Positions 1-6,153 of a DNA stretch of 7,470 nucleotides are shown here, one piece after another. Location: the NCBI GenBank assembly GCA_023392035.1, contig JAEVZY010000240.1:1-7470 (forward strand), in the 5' to 3' direction. This DNA is from Pseudomonadota bacterium (GTDB lineage Bacteria > Pseudomonadota > Gammaproteobacteria > Burkholderiales > Burkholderiaceae_D). The notes beneath the pieces are model-generated. The model ran no database searches. It had not been told where the DNA came from and worked only from the letters and a program-made list of their open reading frames with translations. Position numbers and translations under genes: made by a program. Within the stretch, counting starts at the first letter, position 1. Every line of letters starts with the position of its first letter.

Positions 1-1874
1 CCGGCATGCACGGCCGGCATGCCGGCGGACTCGAGCCGGTCCAATGCCGACGCCTCGGCTTGTGCCGGGCTTGGGCTTGCATCCTGTGCCGACGGGTTCG
101 GCAGGCTGTCCGGCAGCGGATCGACCACCACTTCCAGCGCGCTGCGGCTGGCGGGATCGATCATGCGCGCGGCAAAACTTCTGCTGTGCGCATCGAAGGC
201 AAAGCGTTCGCGCGCCGCGCTCGGCTGCATCTGCAGGGTTTCAAGGAAGAAGCTCAAGGCACCCAGATTGCGGGCCACGCGCTGCGCCTCGGCCGGGCTG
301 GCGCTTTCCCCCTCGGGCAACTCACGCAACTGCGCCACCGCGGCGCGGGTGTCGGCAATGGCTTGCGCGGCTTCGTCCTGTTCAAGGATGGCCAGCGCGC
401 CGCCGATCTGGTGTAGGGTCTGGTCGACGCCGGCCAGGCTGGCGCGCCGGCTGCCGTCGCCAAAGAATTCTTCCAGTCCTTTTTCCACCTGGTTCAGGCT
501 GGTGCGCATTTCGCCGGCCAGCACGGCCACGGTTTCTTTTTGCTGGGCGTCGCGCGACATGTCGTCCAGCCATTGGGTGCTGCCATCCGGCTGTTCGCCC
601 GCCACCACCGCCAGCAGGCGCGCGCTCAAGGCTTCGGCGCGCTGGGCAAAGCTTTCGGAAAGGCGGCTGGCGTGCTGCAAGGCGCTTTCCACGAACAACA
701 GGCTGCTGGCCATTTCCAGGGCCAGCGCCTCGCCCGGCTGGCTGTGGGCGGCGCGCGCAATGCCATTCAATTCGCGCAGCAGCTTTTCCAGCGAAGGCGC
801 GCGCAGGCGGGCGCCGGCCGCGGCCAGCGCCTGCATCTGCTTTTCGAACTCGGCGGCGACGCTGGCGTCGCCATTGGCCAGGCGCATCCACAGGGTCTTG
901 GCCTGGTTCAGGCGCTCGCGCGCCTCGGCCAAGGCCGACTGGTCGAGCTGGCCATAGCGCTTGCGTTCATAGTCCGGACTGACCTGGCCGGCCAGTTGAT
1001 AGGCGCTTTGTACTTGCGCGGTGCGGCCGCTGGGCGCGCTGGCGGCGGCAATGAAAAACAGGGCATCGCGCAACAGCCGCTCGACTGGCGCCGATTCACC
1101 CTGGGCCAGCTTGCGCAACTGCAGATTGATGCGGCCGAACAGCTGGCGCACATGCAGCTCGATGGCGATTTCGCCCAGCGCCACACCTTCGGCGAAGCCG
1201 CGCAAGACCCACCAGAAGCGACGGGCATCGGGATTGCCTTGTGAACGTTCCACCTGCGCCACCAGCGCGGCCATCTCGGCCGCGGCATGTTTGCAGGCCG
1301 CTTCGTCGCTGCCGCGCAGGAAGGGCAAAAGCGCGCGCTCGAAGCGCTGGCGCAGGGCGCCGAAATCGAGCGGCGCGCCCTGCTGTTCTCCAGCCAGCTG
1401 CGGCCGGATCGCCAGATTGGGGAAGAACAGGTCGGAAGGATGCGACTTGTCCTGGCCGCAAGCCGCCTGCACCGCCTTGTAGTAGGGGAACAGGCGCACT
1501 GGTTGATGCGAAGCGCCCGACAGCAATTCTTCTAGGTATTCGACGATCGCCAGCGCCGCCTCGCCATAGATGGCGGCCTGCGCCTGCGTGAATTCGGACT
1601 TGCCCTCCAGGGCCTGGTCGAGCATGCGCTCCAGCGCTTCGGTCAAGAGGCCGACGCCGTCGATATCGACGATTTGCAGCGCGCCGTGCGCCTGATGCAG
1701 GAAGGCGCGCGCCTGGCGCAAGGCGGTGGCCTGGGCTTCGGGCGCCTGCTTCAGGGCTTCGTCGAGCAAGTCACGCGAGCGCTGCAGCGCTTCGCGGATT
1801 TCTTTCATGACCCAGGAAAGCGGGCCGGTGTCGAAGTCGCTGGACTCGGGCTGCACAGTGGAAAGCGGCGTCAT
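1..1874 (-). CDS. chpA: ChpA (PilL-type) CheA-like hybrid histidine kinase, N-terminal part, cut by window edge
   Basis: The minus-strand frame is open from ATG 1874 to the window edge, giving 624 residues with no stop; the C-terminal remainder lies outside. ChpA is the central kinase of the type IV pilus chemosensory pathway: it takes signal from PilJ through PilI and phosphorylates PilG and PilH. The N-terminus carries the family-typical stretch DTGPLSWVMKEIREAL (from about residue 16), then a phosphotransfer-like helix with H60-x-x-H63-G64. Around residues 214-233 the sequence VAQVERSQGNPDARRFWWVL is also ChpA-like. A second Hpt-like motif, H488-x-x-G491-G492, follows a FFGDGSRRASLAGVDQ segment. 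Residues beyond about 580 turn Pro/Ser/Ala-rich, probably an interdomain linker. The kinase, CheW-like and receiver domains are expected beyond the left edge. A GAGG Shine-Dalgarno lies at 1880-1883, six nt before the ATG. The gene starts 70 nt after the pilJ stop, with no pilK between. Identification is by sequence recognition and operon context, both strong. Confidence 0.93.
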   Translation of the reverse strand, partial: MTPLSTVQPESSDFDTGPLSWVMKEIREALQRSRDLLDEALKQAPEAQATALRQARAFLHQAHGALQIVDIDGVGLLTEALERMLDQALEGKSEFTQAQAAIYGEAALAIVEYLEELLSGASHQPVRLFPYYKAVQAACGQDKSHPSDLFFPNLAIRPQLAGEQQGAPLDFGALRQRFERALLPFLRGSDEAACKHAAAEMAALVAQVERSQGNPDARRFWWVLRGFAEGVALGEIAIELHVRQLFGRINLQLRKLAQGESAPVERLLRDALFFIAAASAPSGRTAQVQSAYQLAGQVSPDYERKRYGQLDQSALAEARERLNQAKTLWMRLANGDASVAAEFEKQMQALAAAGARLRAPSLEKLLRELNGIARAAHSQPGEALALEMASSLLFVESALQHASRLSESFAQRAEALSARLLAVVAGEQPDGSTQWLDDMSRDAQQKETVAVLAGEMRTSLNQVEKGLEEFFGDGSRRASLAGVDQTLHQIGGALAILEQDEAAQAIADTRAAVAQLRELPEGESASPAEAQRVARNLGALSFFLETLQMQPSAARERFAFDAHSRSFAARMIDPASRSALEVVVDPLPDSLPNPSAQDASPSPAQAEASALDRLESAGMPAVHA

Positions 1875-1895
1875 TGCTGCCTCGATCAATCAGGC

Positions 1896-1916
1896 GCTGC
1901 CGCGCTGGGCGGCAGC
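1896..1916 (-). other. Intercistronic GC-rich stem-loop between pilJ and chpA
   Basis: The arms GCTGCCGC and GCGGCAGC pair perfectly (8 bp) around a 5-nt loop, in the 70-nt pilJ-chpA gap. In the minus (operon) direction no U-run follows; the TTTTT run precedes it. It is therefore not a standard intrinsic terminator for the operon. It ends about 12 nt before the chpA Shine-Dalgarno. A role in mRNA processing, stability or translational tuning is inference. Confidence 0.5.
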
Positions 1917-1944
1917 CAAAAACAGGCTGGGCGATGCCGATGCA

Positions 1945-4203
1945 TCAGGCAGCGACCTTGAAGCGCGACACCGAATTCTTGAGTTCTTCGGCCAGGCGCG
2001 ACAGTTCGTGAATCGAGCGCGCCGTCAGTTGCGTGCCCTGCTGGGTCTGCTCGGTGACGGACAGAATGTTCTGGATGTTCTGCGCCACGCCGGAAGCGGA
2101 CGTGGCCTGCGCCTCGGTGGCGGCGGAAATGCCCTGGATCAGGTCGGCCAGCTGGTTCGACACGCGACGGATTTCGTGCAGGGCGGCGCCGGCGGCGTCC
2201 GACAGACGCGCACCTTCCACCACACCCTGGGTCGATTTTTCCATGGCGGCCACGGCGTCGTGGGTGTCGGTCTGAATGGTGCGCACCAGGGCGCCGATCT
2301 GCTTGGTCGCTTCGGCCGAGCGTTCGGCCAGCCGCTGCACCTCTTCGGCCACCACCGAGAAGCCGCGCCCGGCTTCACCGGCGGATGCGGCCTGGATGGC
2401 GGCGTTCAGGGCCAGCACGTTGGTCTGCTCGGTAATGTCGGAAATCAGCTCGGTGATTTCGCCAATCTCTTGCGAGGATTCGCCCAGGCGCTTGATGCGC
2501 TTGGAGGTTTCCTGGATCTGCTCGCGGATTTCGTTCATGCCCTTGATGGCGTTTTCCACCGCGCGCGTGCCCTGCTCGGCGGCCGACACCGATTGCCGCG
2601 CCACTTCCGCCGATTCATTGGCTGAACGCGAGACGTCGGTAATCTGGGTCGCCATGGACAGTACCGCCTGGCCGGTTTCCTGGATCTCGCGCGACTGCTT
2701 TTGCGAAGCGTCCAGCAGGCTCACCGAAATGTTCTGCGCCTGATCGGACGCGGAAGTCACCTGCTGCGCCACGCGCGTGACGCGGCCGACCAGCCCGCGC
2801 AGCTCTTCCACCGTGTAGTTCACCGAGTCGGCGATGGCGCCGGTGATGTCTTCCGACACCGTGGCCTGGATGGTGAGGTCGCCGTCGGCCACTTCCTGCA
2901 ATTCGTTCATCAGGCGCAAAATTGCGGCCTGGTTCTGGTCGTTGGTGCGTTTGGCTTCTTCTTCATGGGCCACCGCTTCCAGACGCTGCTGTTCGGCTTC
3001 CACCCGGCGCGACTCGGCTTCGTGGGCGCGCACCCGGCTGTCCTGCAGCATCACCACCGCCACCGCCGCTGCCGAAGTCAGCGCCGCGATTGCCGCCAGC
3101 AACATGGCGTAGAAAGTCCAGGAGAAGCTGCTTTCCTGTTCACGCAGATTGCTCTGCAGGCGCGACAGGCGATCCTTGATGGCTTCGTTCTCGGCGAAGA
3201 TCAGGTGCTCGGCCTGTTTGGCGGCGATGAAGTTCTGCAGGTTGCCCAGGATGCCGGCCACCGAGTTCTGGAATTCGGCGAAGACGTTTTGCAGCTCGGT
3301 CAGCTTGTTGCGCGTGTCCTGGTCCTTGGTGGCGGACAGGCGCAGGCTGTCGCTGCCGTTCAGGAAGCCGTCGGTAATGTCGCGGAAGGTGTTGGTGTCC
3401 TTGCCCAGCAGGAAGGCGGTTTCCGGGTTCACGCCTTCGGTGGTGAGGAATTCATTGGCGCTGCGGCCCAGGCGCTGGGTCAGCATCACCAGTTGGCCGG
3501 CGGCCGAAATTTCGCGCGGGGTGGCGCCGCCCTGGATCTTCAGGGCCACGATCTGCTCGGTCAGCTCCGACAGCGTGGGGGAGATTTCATTCAGCTTTTT
3601 CAGCGTGGCGCCAAAGCCGGTCAGCTGCGGCCGCATCTTGAGGATGGTGGCAGCCGCCTTGTCGGAGTTGGTCCACAGCTTGCGCGATTCGTTCAAGAGG
3701 GCGAGGTCGGAGCTCAGCGCGGAGACATCGCGTCCGAGCGCGGTGCCGCCCTTGGCCAATGCCTCGAGGTCGGCATTGAGTTCCTTGCGGCTGTCTTCCA
3801 GCTGCTTGAAGGCTTCCACGTTGCCCTGAATCGCGTTCGGGGTCGCCTTGCCGATACGCTGCGAGTGCATCAGCGCATCGCCCGCGACCTGGGTCTGGGT
3901 CGAAGTGCGGGTCGATTCCACGGTGGACAGGGCCACGAACAGCGCGCCCAGCAGCAGCGATCCGCCCAGGGTTCCGAGCAGGATACGAATCTGCTTTTGC
4001 ACCGGCAGCGCGCCGATGACCGGCAGGCGCAAGCCCTTGTCCGAGCCGGCGGCCCTTTGCGGCGCGGTGTCATCGCCCGTGGAGTCGGCCGCTTGCAGCG
4101 CCTCGTCTTCGGCGCCGGCCAGCGGGGGCATCAAGTCGAGTTCTGCCACCGTCATCGGTGCTTCGGTATTTTTCTTCGACAAGAAACTGAGCTTGAAAGC
4201 CAT
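1945..4203 (-). CDS. pilJ: PilJ, type IV pilus methyl-accepting chemotaxis receptor
   Basis: This 752-residue membrane receptor feeds signals to ChpA through the adaptor PilI. Layout: a cytoplasmic N-terminal stretch of about 70 residues, rich in Asp/Glu/Ala around 31-55; TM1 about 72-93; a periplasmic region with two PilJ-type repeats, marked by SQRIGKA (114-120) and LTQRLGRSAN (241-250); TM2 about 364-387; a charged coiled linker and HAMP-like segment about 391-475; and an MCP signalling domain about 480-745. The hairpin tip lies near 591-625, with EQTNVLALNAAIQAASAGE followed by AGRGFSVVAEEVQRL. The tip has Q604 and S607 where chemotaxis MCPs usually have Glu and Arg; PilJ proteins share such changes as far as I recall. 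The start ATG has a strong Shine-Dalgarno (AGGAGA, 4211-4216) with good spacing. P. aeruginosa PilJ is about 680 residues with a very short N-terminus, so most of the extra length is the N-terminal extension. Confidence 0.95.
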   Translation of the reverse strand: MAFKLSFLSKKNTEAPMTVAELDLMPPLAGAEDEALQAADSTGDDTAPQRAAGSDKGLRLPVIGALPVQKQIRILLGTLGGSLLLGALFVALSTVESTRTSTQTQVAGDALMHSQRIGKATPNAIQGNVEAFKQLEDSRKELNADLEALAKGGTALGRDVSALSSDLALLNESRKLWTNSDKAAATILKMRPQLTGFGATLKKLNEISPTLSELTEQIVALKIQGGATPREISAAGQLVMLTQRLGRSANEFLTTEGVNPETAFLLGKDTNTFRDITDGFLNGSDSLRLSATKDQDTRNKLTELQNVFAEFQNSVAGILGNLQNFIAAKQAEHLIFAENEAIKDRLSRLQSNLREQESSFSWTFYAMLLAAIAALTSAAAVAVVMLQDSRVRAHEAESRRVEAEQQRLEAVAHEEEAKRTNDQNQAAILRLMNELQEVADGDLTIQATVSEDITGAIADSVNYTVEELRGLVGRVTRVAQQVTSASDQAQNISVSLLDASQKQSREIQETGQAVLSMATQITDVSRSANESAEVARQSVSAAEQGTRAVENAIKGMNEIREQIQETSKRIKRLGESSQEIGEITELISDITEQTNVLALNAAIQAASAGEAGRGFSVVAEEVQRLAERSAEATKQIGALVRTIQTDTHDAVAAMEKSTQGVVEGARLSDAAGAALHEIRRVSNQLADLIQGISAATEAQATSASGVAQNIQNILSVTEQTQQGTQLTARSIHELSRLAEELKNSVSRFKVAA

Positions 4204-4210
4204 GTAAGGG

Positions 4211-4216
4211 TCTCCT
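4211..4216 (-). promoter_or_regulatory. Shine-Dalgarno of pilJ
   Basis: AGGAGA on the minus strand; the AGGAG core ends 8 nt before the pilJ ATG at 4203. It is the strongest ribosome site in the operon, whereas pilH and pilI have almost none. This supports the chosen start and suggests that pilJ is translated independently of pilI. Confidence 0.8.
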
Positions 4217-4233
4217 GAATCCCTGATTGATTG

Positions 4234-4252
4234 CGGGGCGCATCGCGCCCCG
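4234..4252 (-). other. Intercistronic GC-rich stem-loop between pilI and pilJ
   Basis: The arms CGGGGCGC and GCGCCCCG form a perfect all-GC 8-bp stem around a 3-nt loop. It begins 2 nt after the pilI stop codon (4255-4257). No U-run follows in the operon direction (CAATCAATCAGG), so it does not look like a full terminator. It could protect the pilGHI 3' end, pause polymerase, or shift the ratio of PilI to PilJ; these roles are inference. Confidence 0.55.
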
Positions 4253-4254
4253 GG

Positions 4255-4836
4255 TCAAATTCCTATTTGCAGAAAGCGCGGATCGCGCACCGCCTGTTCC
4301 AGATCGAGTTGCTGCCAATGCTGGCCTTCGTTGTCGACCAGCGTCGCGCTGCACCAGGCCGCGCCCGGCTCTGCACTCGCACTCCCGGCCGGGCTCAGTT
4401 GCGCCATGCTGCGCAAGCCCAGCACGCGCGAAACCAGCAGTCCGGCATTGAAGTTCAGGCTCGGACCGAAGGCGAGGATGCGGCTGTCCTTGTCGATGGC
4501 CGTCACCGGGCCGCCATTGAAGCGCGCCAGGTCGGCCACCGAGACCAGGTTGCCGCGGATATTGGCCACGCCCAGGTACCAGTCCTGGGTCAGCGGTACC
4601 GGTGTGATGGCACTGAGCGGCACGATCTCGCCGGCTTGCGCCAGGCTGATCAGCGCGCGCAGCGATCCGATCTGGATGCCGAGCTGGTTGACGTGCGCAT
4701 CCGCGCCGCTTTTCGCGGCATGCATGCGCTGCACCAGTTGCGCCTGGAATTCACGCAGTTGCGTGCGCCGACGCTCGAGCTTGCCGCTGGTGCTGTCGGC
4801 TGCGGGCGAGGTCTGCGGTTCCAGTAAATCGGCCAT
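4255..4836 (-). CDS. pilI: PilI, CheW-like adaptor of the Pil-Chp pathway
   Basis: This 193-residue cytoplasmic adaptor couples the receptor PilJ to the kinase ChpA. It is a single CheW-like domain preceded by a charged helix of about 60 residues. The CheW-family signature is clear: WYLGVANIRGN at 87-97 followed by LVSVADLARF. A second conserved block, GLLVSRVLGLRSM, lies at about 132-144, and the C-terminus (WQQLDLEQAVRDPRFLQI, about 174-191) is PilI-like. ATG 4836 is the first possible start: no in-frame ATG, GTG or TTG occurs upstream before a stop codon. No real Shine-Dalgarno precedes it; the leader is CCTTCCACCACCACTTCC. The gene begins 19 nt after the pilH stop, so translational coupling to pilH is likely. 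Confidence 0.92.
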   Translation of the reverse strand: MADLLEPQTSPAADSTSGKLERRRTQLREFQAQLVQRMHAAKSGADAHVNQLGIQIGSLRALISLAQAGEIVPLSAITPVPLTQDWYLGVANIRGNLVSVADLARFNGGPVTAIDKDSRILAFGPSLNFNAGLLVSRVLGLRSMAQLSPAGSASAEPGAAWCSATLVDNEGQHWQQLDLEQAVRDPRFLQIGI

Positions 4837-4855
4837 GGAAGTGGTGGTGGAAGGC

Positions 4856-5221
4856 TCAGCCGAGGGCTGCGATCTTGGTCAGCAATTCCTGCGGATTGAC
4901 CGGCTTGACGATGTAGTCGCGCGCACCCTGGCGCAAGCCCCAGATGCGGTCGGTCTCCTGGCCCTTGCTGGTGCAGATGATGACCGGCACGTCCTGCGTA
5001 TCCGGGTCGCGCGAGATGGCGCGCGTGATCTGGAAGCCGTTCTGACCGGGCATGACGATGTCCATCAGGATCAGCTGCGGTTTGTCGGCCTTGATCTTTT
5101 GCAGGGCCTCTTCGCCGTTTTCGGCGGTGGACACCGAGAAGCCGCTCTTGATCAGGATGTCGGACAGGAAGTAGCGTTCGGTGGGCGAATCGTCGACGAC
5201 GAGAATTTTCTGGATAGCCAT
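4856..5221 (-). CDS. pilH: PilH, CheY-like response regulator
   Basis: This is a 121-residue single receiver domain with no output domain. The acidic pocket is D10-D11, the phosphoacceptor is D54 (in LILMDIVMPG), the conserved switch Thr is T84 (CTSKGQ), and the invariant Lys is K106 (YIVKPVNP). All catalytic receiver residues are therefore present. In P. aeruginosa, PilH acts with PilG downstream of ChpA; PilH is linked to pilus retraction or serves as a phosphate sink. It starts 17 nt after the pilG stop with no clear Shine-Dalgarno, so coupled translation is likely. PilG and PilH were told apart by order and by sequence: ERYFLSDILIKSGF and the RIWGLRQGARDYIVKP region are PilH-like. Confidence 0.93.
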   Translation of the reverse strand: MAIQKILVVDDSPTERYFLSDILIKSGFSVSTAENGEEALQKIKADKPQLILMDIVMPGQNGFQITRAISRDPDTQDVPVIICTSKGQETDRIWGLRQGARDYIVKPVNPQELLTKIAALG

Positions 5222-5238
5222 GGGTGTGAGCTTGATTT

Positions 5239-5640
5239 CTAGCGCGACAGCTCGACGCCGGCGTATTCGCGCACGGTCTTGAGCAAGCTGTCCTTGGTAA
5301 AGGGTTTGGTGAGGTAGGCATTGGAGCCGACCATGGCGCCACGCGCGCGGTCGAACAGGCCGTCCTTGGAGGAAAGCATGATCACCGGCGTCTCATGGAA
5401 ACGCGCGCTCTTCTTGATCAGCGCGCAAGTCTGGTAGCCATCCAGGCGGGGCATGAGTATGTCGCAAAAAATCAGCGCTGGTCGGTAATCATTCATTTTT
5501 GACAGCGCGTCAAAGCCGTCTTCCGCGAGAACGACTTCATAGCCGGCCTGGCCCAAGAAAATTTCGGCCGAGCGGCGGATGGTGCTGCTGTCGTCGATCA
5601 CCATGACCTTCAAGCGGCTGGCCTCGGTTGCTGTTGTCAT
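5239..5640 (-). CDS. pilG: PilG, CheY-like response regulator
   Basis: This 133-residue single receiver domain is the first gene of the Pil-Chp operon. Receiver residues are intact: D16-D17 acidic pocket, D60 phosphoacceptor (LIFCDILMPRLDG), S90 at the switch position (VIMLSSKDG), and K112 (YLTKPF). The segment LKVMVIDDSSTIRRSAEIFL is typical of PilG. In P. aeruginosa, PilG promotes pilus extension and stimulates the adenylate cyclase CyaB; the same role here is inferred. The frame stays open upstream to 5925, but that extension has a non-protein-like Ser/Arg/Pro composition and contains the putative promoter, so ATG 5640, which begins MTTATEASRL, is the chosen start. Only a weak GGA-type ribosome site (about 5648-5650) precedes it. 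Confidence 0.93.
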   Translation of the reverse strand: MTTATEASRLKVMVIDDSSTIRRSAEIFLGQAGYEVVLAEDGFDALSKMNDYRPALIFCDILMPRLDGYQTCALIKKSARFHETPVIMLSSKDGLFDRARGAMVGSNAYLTKPFTKDSLLKTVREYAGVELSR

Positions 5641-5667
5641 GACGTCATCCGTTGAACCTCGTCGCCC

Positions 5668-5697
5668 AATATACGGTCCGTTTGTGACAAAAAGCAA
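5668..5697 (-). promoter_or_regulatory. Candidate sigma70-type promoter of the pilGHIJ-chpA operon
   Basis: On the minus strand, a -35-like TTGCTT (5692-5697) and a -10-like TATATT (5668-5673, 5 of 6 to consensus) are 18 nt apart. The expected start of transcription, near 5661, leaves a leader of about 20 nt before the pilG ATG. The spacer contains the palindrome TTTGTGACAAA (5681-5691). This is pattern matching only. Confidence 0.45.
5681..5691. promoter_or_regulatory. 11-nt palindrome in the pilG promoter spacer, possible operator
   Basis: TTTGT-G-ACAAA is a perfect 5-1-5 inverted repeat located between the candidate -35 and -10 boxes of the pilG promoter. It includes a TGTGA half-site like those bound by CRP/Vfr proteins, but the second half-site at the usual spacing is missing. 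An operator function is inferred only from its position. Confidence 0.3.
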
Positions 5698-5770
5698 GAT
5701 CGCTCCGGACAAGGCTTGGCCTCGGCAATCGGGTTCGTAGTTTTTTGGAGAAAGCCTTGAAGAATGACTA

Positions 5771-5802
5771 TCGGAAAGCTTGATGCTTATCAAACCTTCC
5801 GA
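5771..5802 (-). other. Long imperfect dyad, 14-bp stem with 4-nt loop, between the rubredoxin gene and pilG
   Basis: Arms at 5771-5784 and 5789-5802 flank a 4-nt loop. Twelve of 14 positions are Watson-Crick. Read as minus-strand RNA, the other two positions are G-U and U-G wobbles, so the stem is complete; read as plus-strand RNA they would be A-C mismatches. It lies about 125 nt after the rubredoxin stop and about 75 nt upstream of the candidate pilG -35 box. No strong U-run follows. It could be a transcription end or RNA element for rubredoxin read-through, or a protein-binding site upstream of pilG. Confidence 0.45.
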
Positions 5803-5898
5803 GCGATGACAGCCCAGAGCGCTTGTGGAGGCAAGCGTCCTGGTGCAGCCGACAGCAGCGGATTGGGATTGCGGGTGGAGTGGCGGTTCAGGCCGCAA

Positions 5899-5919
5899 GG
5901 CCGGCGGCGAGCGCCGGCC
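5899..5919 (-). terminator. Candidate hairpin at the 3' end of the rubredoxin gene
   Basis: The perfect 8-bp stem GGCCGGCG / CGCCGGCC with a 5-nt loop begins 7 nt after the rubredoxin stop codon. Its position fits a transcription end, but what follows in the transcript is TTGCGGCC, not a U-run. It may be a weak or Rho-assisted terminator or a 3'-end stabiliser. A small alternative hairpin, GGCC-GCAA-GGCC on the plus strand (5891-5902), overlaps one arm. Confidence 0.4.
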
Positions 5920-5926
5920 GGGCACA

Positions 5927-6127
5927 TCAGACCACCACCATCTCGAAGTCTTCTTTCCTTGCGCCGCATTCGGGGCAAGTCCAGTTCATGGGCACATCGT
6001 CCCAGCGCGTACCGGGGGCAATGCCTTCGTCCGGCAAGCCCTGCGCCTCGTCATAGATCCAGCCGCAGATGAGGCACATCCAGGTTTTGTATTCGGTTGA
6101 CGCGCTTGCCTTATCCGTAGTGCTCAC
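5927..6127 (-). CDS. Rubredoxin (one-iron electron carrier)
   Basis: This small cytoplasmic electron-transfer protein holds one iron in a Cys4 site. From GTG 6127 it is 66 residues, with C18-x-x-C21-G (WMCLICGWIYDEAQG) and C51-P-x-C54-G (NWTCPECGARKEDFEMV); these are the two iron-binding knuckles at normal spacing. The aromatic residues of the core (Y25, W42, W49, F61) are present. The frame can also start at TTG 6157 (76 residues). GTG 6127 is preferred because AAGGA (6137-6141) lies 9 nt upstream and because the candidate promoter would start transcription near 6159. Typical rubredoxins are about 54 residues, so a short Ser/Thr/Ala-rich N-terminal tail of about 12 residues is extra. It is transcribed away from the thiD-like gene and toward pilG. 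The redox partner is not evident from the window. Confidence 0.92.
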   Translation of the reverse strand: MSTTDKASASTEYKTWMCLICGWIYDEAQGLPDEGIAPGTRWDDVPMNWTCPECGARKEDFEMVVV

Positions 6128-6136
6128 GACCAGTTG

Positions 6137-6141
6137 TCCTT
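6137..6141 (-). promoter_or_regulatory. Shine-Dalgarno deciding the GTG start of rubredoxin
   Basis: AAGGA on the minus strand lies 9 nt before GTG 6127. It falls inside the longer alternative reading from TTG 6157, and so argues for the GTG start. Confidence 0.6.
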
Positions 6142-6147
6142 CAAGGT

Positions 6148-6153
6148 TAAAAT
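6148..6153 (+). promoter_or_regulatory. Possible -10 element for the thiD-like gene
   Basis: TAAAAT matches the -10 consensus at 5 of 6 positions and would start transcription near 6160, about 23 nt before GTG 6183. I see no convincing -35 box at 16-18 nt upstream, so this is weak. Confidence 0.25.

Noticed and set aside
1726..2625. 299-residue plus-strand frame spanning the start of chpA and the end of pilJ
   Set aside because: Low-complexity Gly/Leu/His-rich translation opposite two well-identified genes; a shadow.
2701..4218. 505-residue open frame on the plus strand, antisense to pilJ
   Set aside because: It exactly shadows the pilJ coding sequence, has a His/Gln/Gly-rich composition with no recognisable motif, and arises from GC-rich codon bias.
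1885..4231. The 10-nt sequence CCTGATTGAT occurs in the pilI-pilJ gap and inverted in the pilJ-chpA gap
   Set aside because: Pairs of matching 10-mers are expected by chance in a window this long; no further extension of the match.
5681..5700. Possible CRP/Vfr site at the TGTGA motif
   Set aside because: The second half-site TCACA is missing at the required 6-nt spacing (GCAAG occurs instead).
5641..5925. N-terminal extension of the pilG reading frame
   Set aside because: The receiver domain begins just after ATG 5640; the extension is Ser/Arg/Pro-rich, non-conserved in appearance, and overlaps promoter and dyad elements.
5764..6100. Several plus-strand small frames over the rubredoxin region
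   Set aside because: Arg/Pro/Ser-rich translations with no ribosome site, opposite the clear Cys4 rubredoxin gene.
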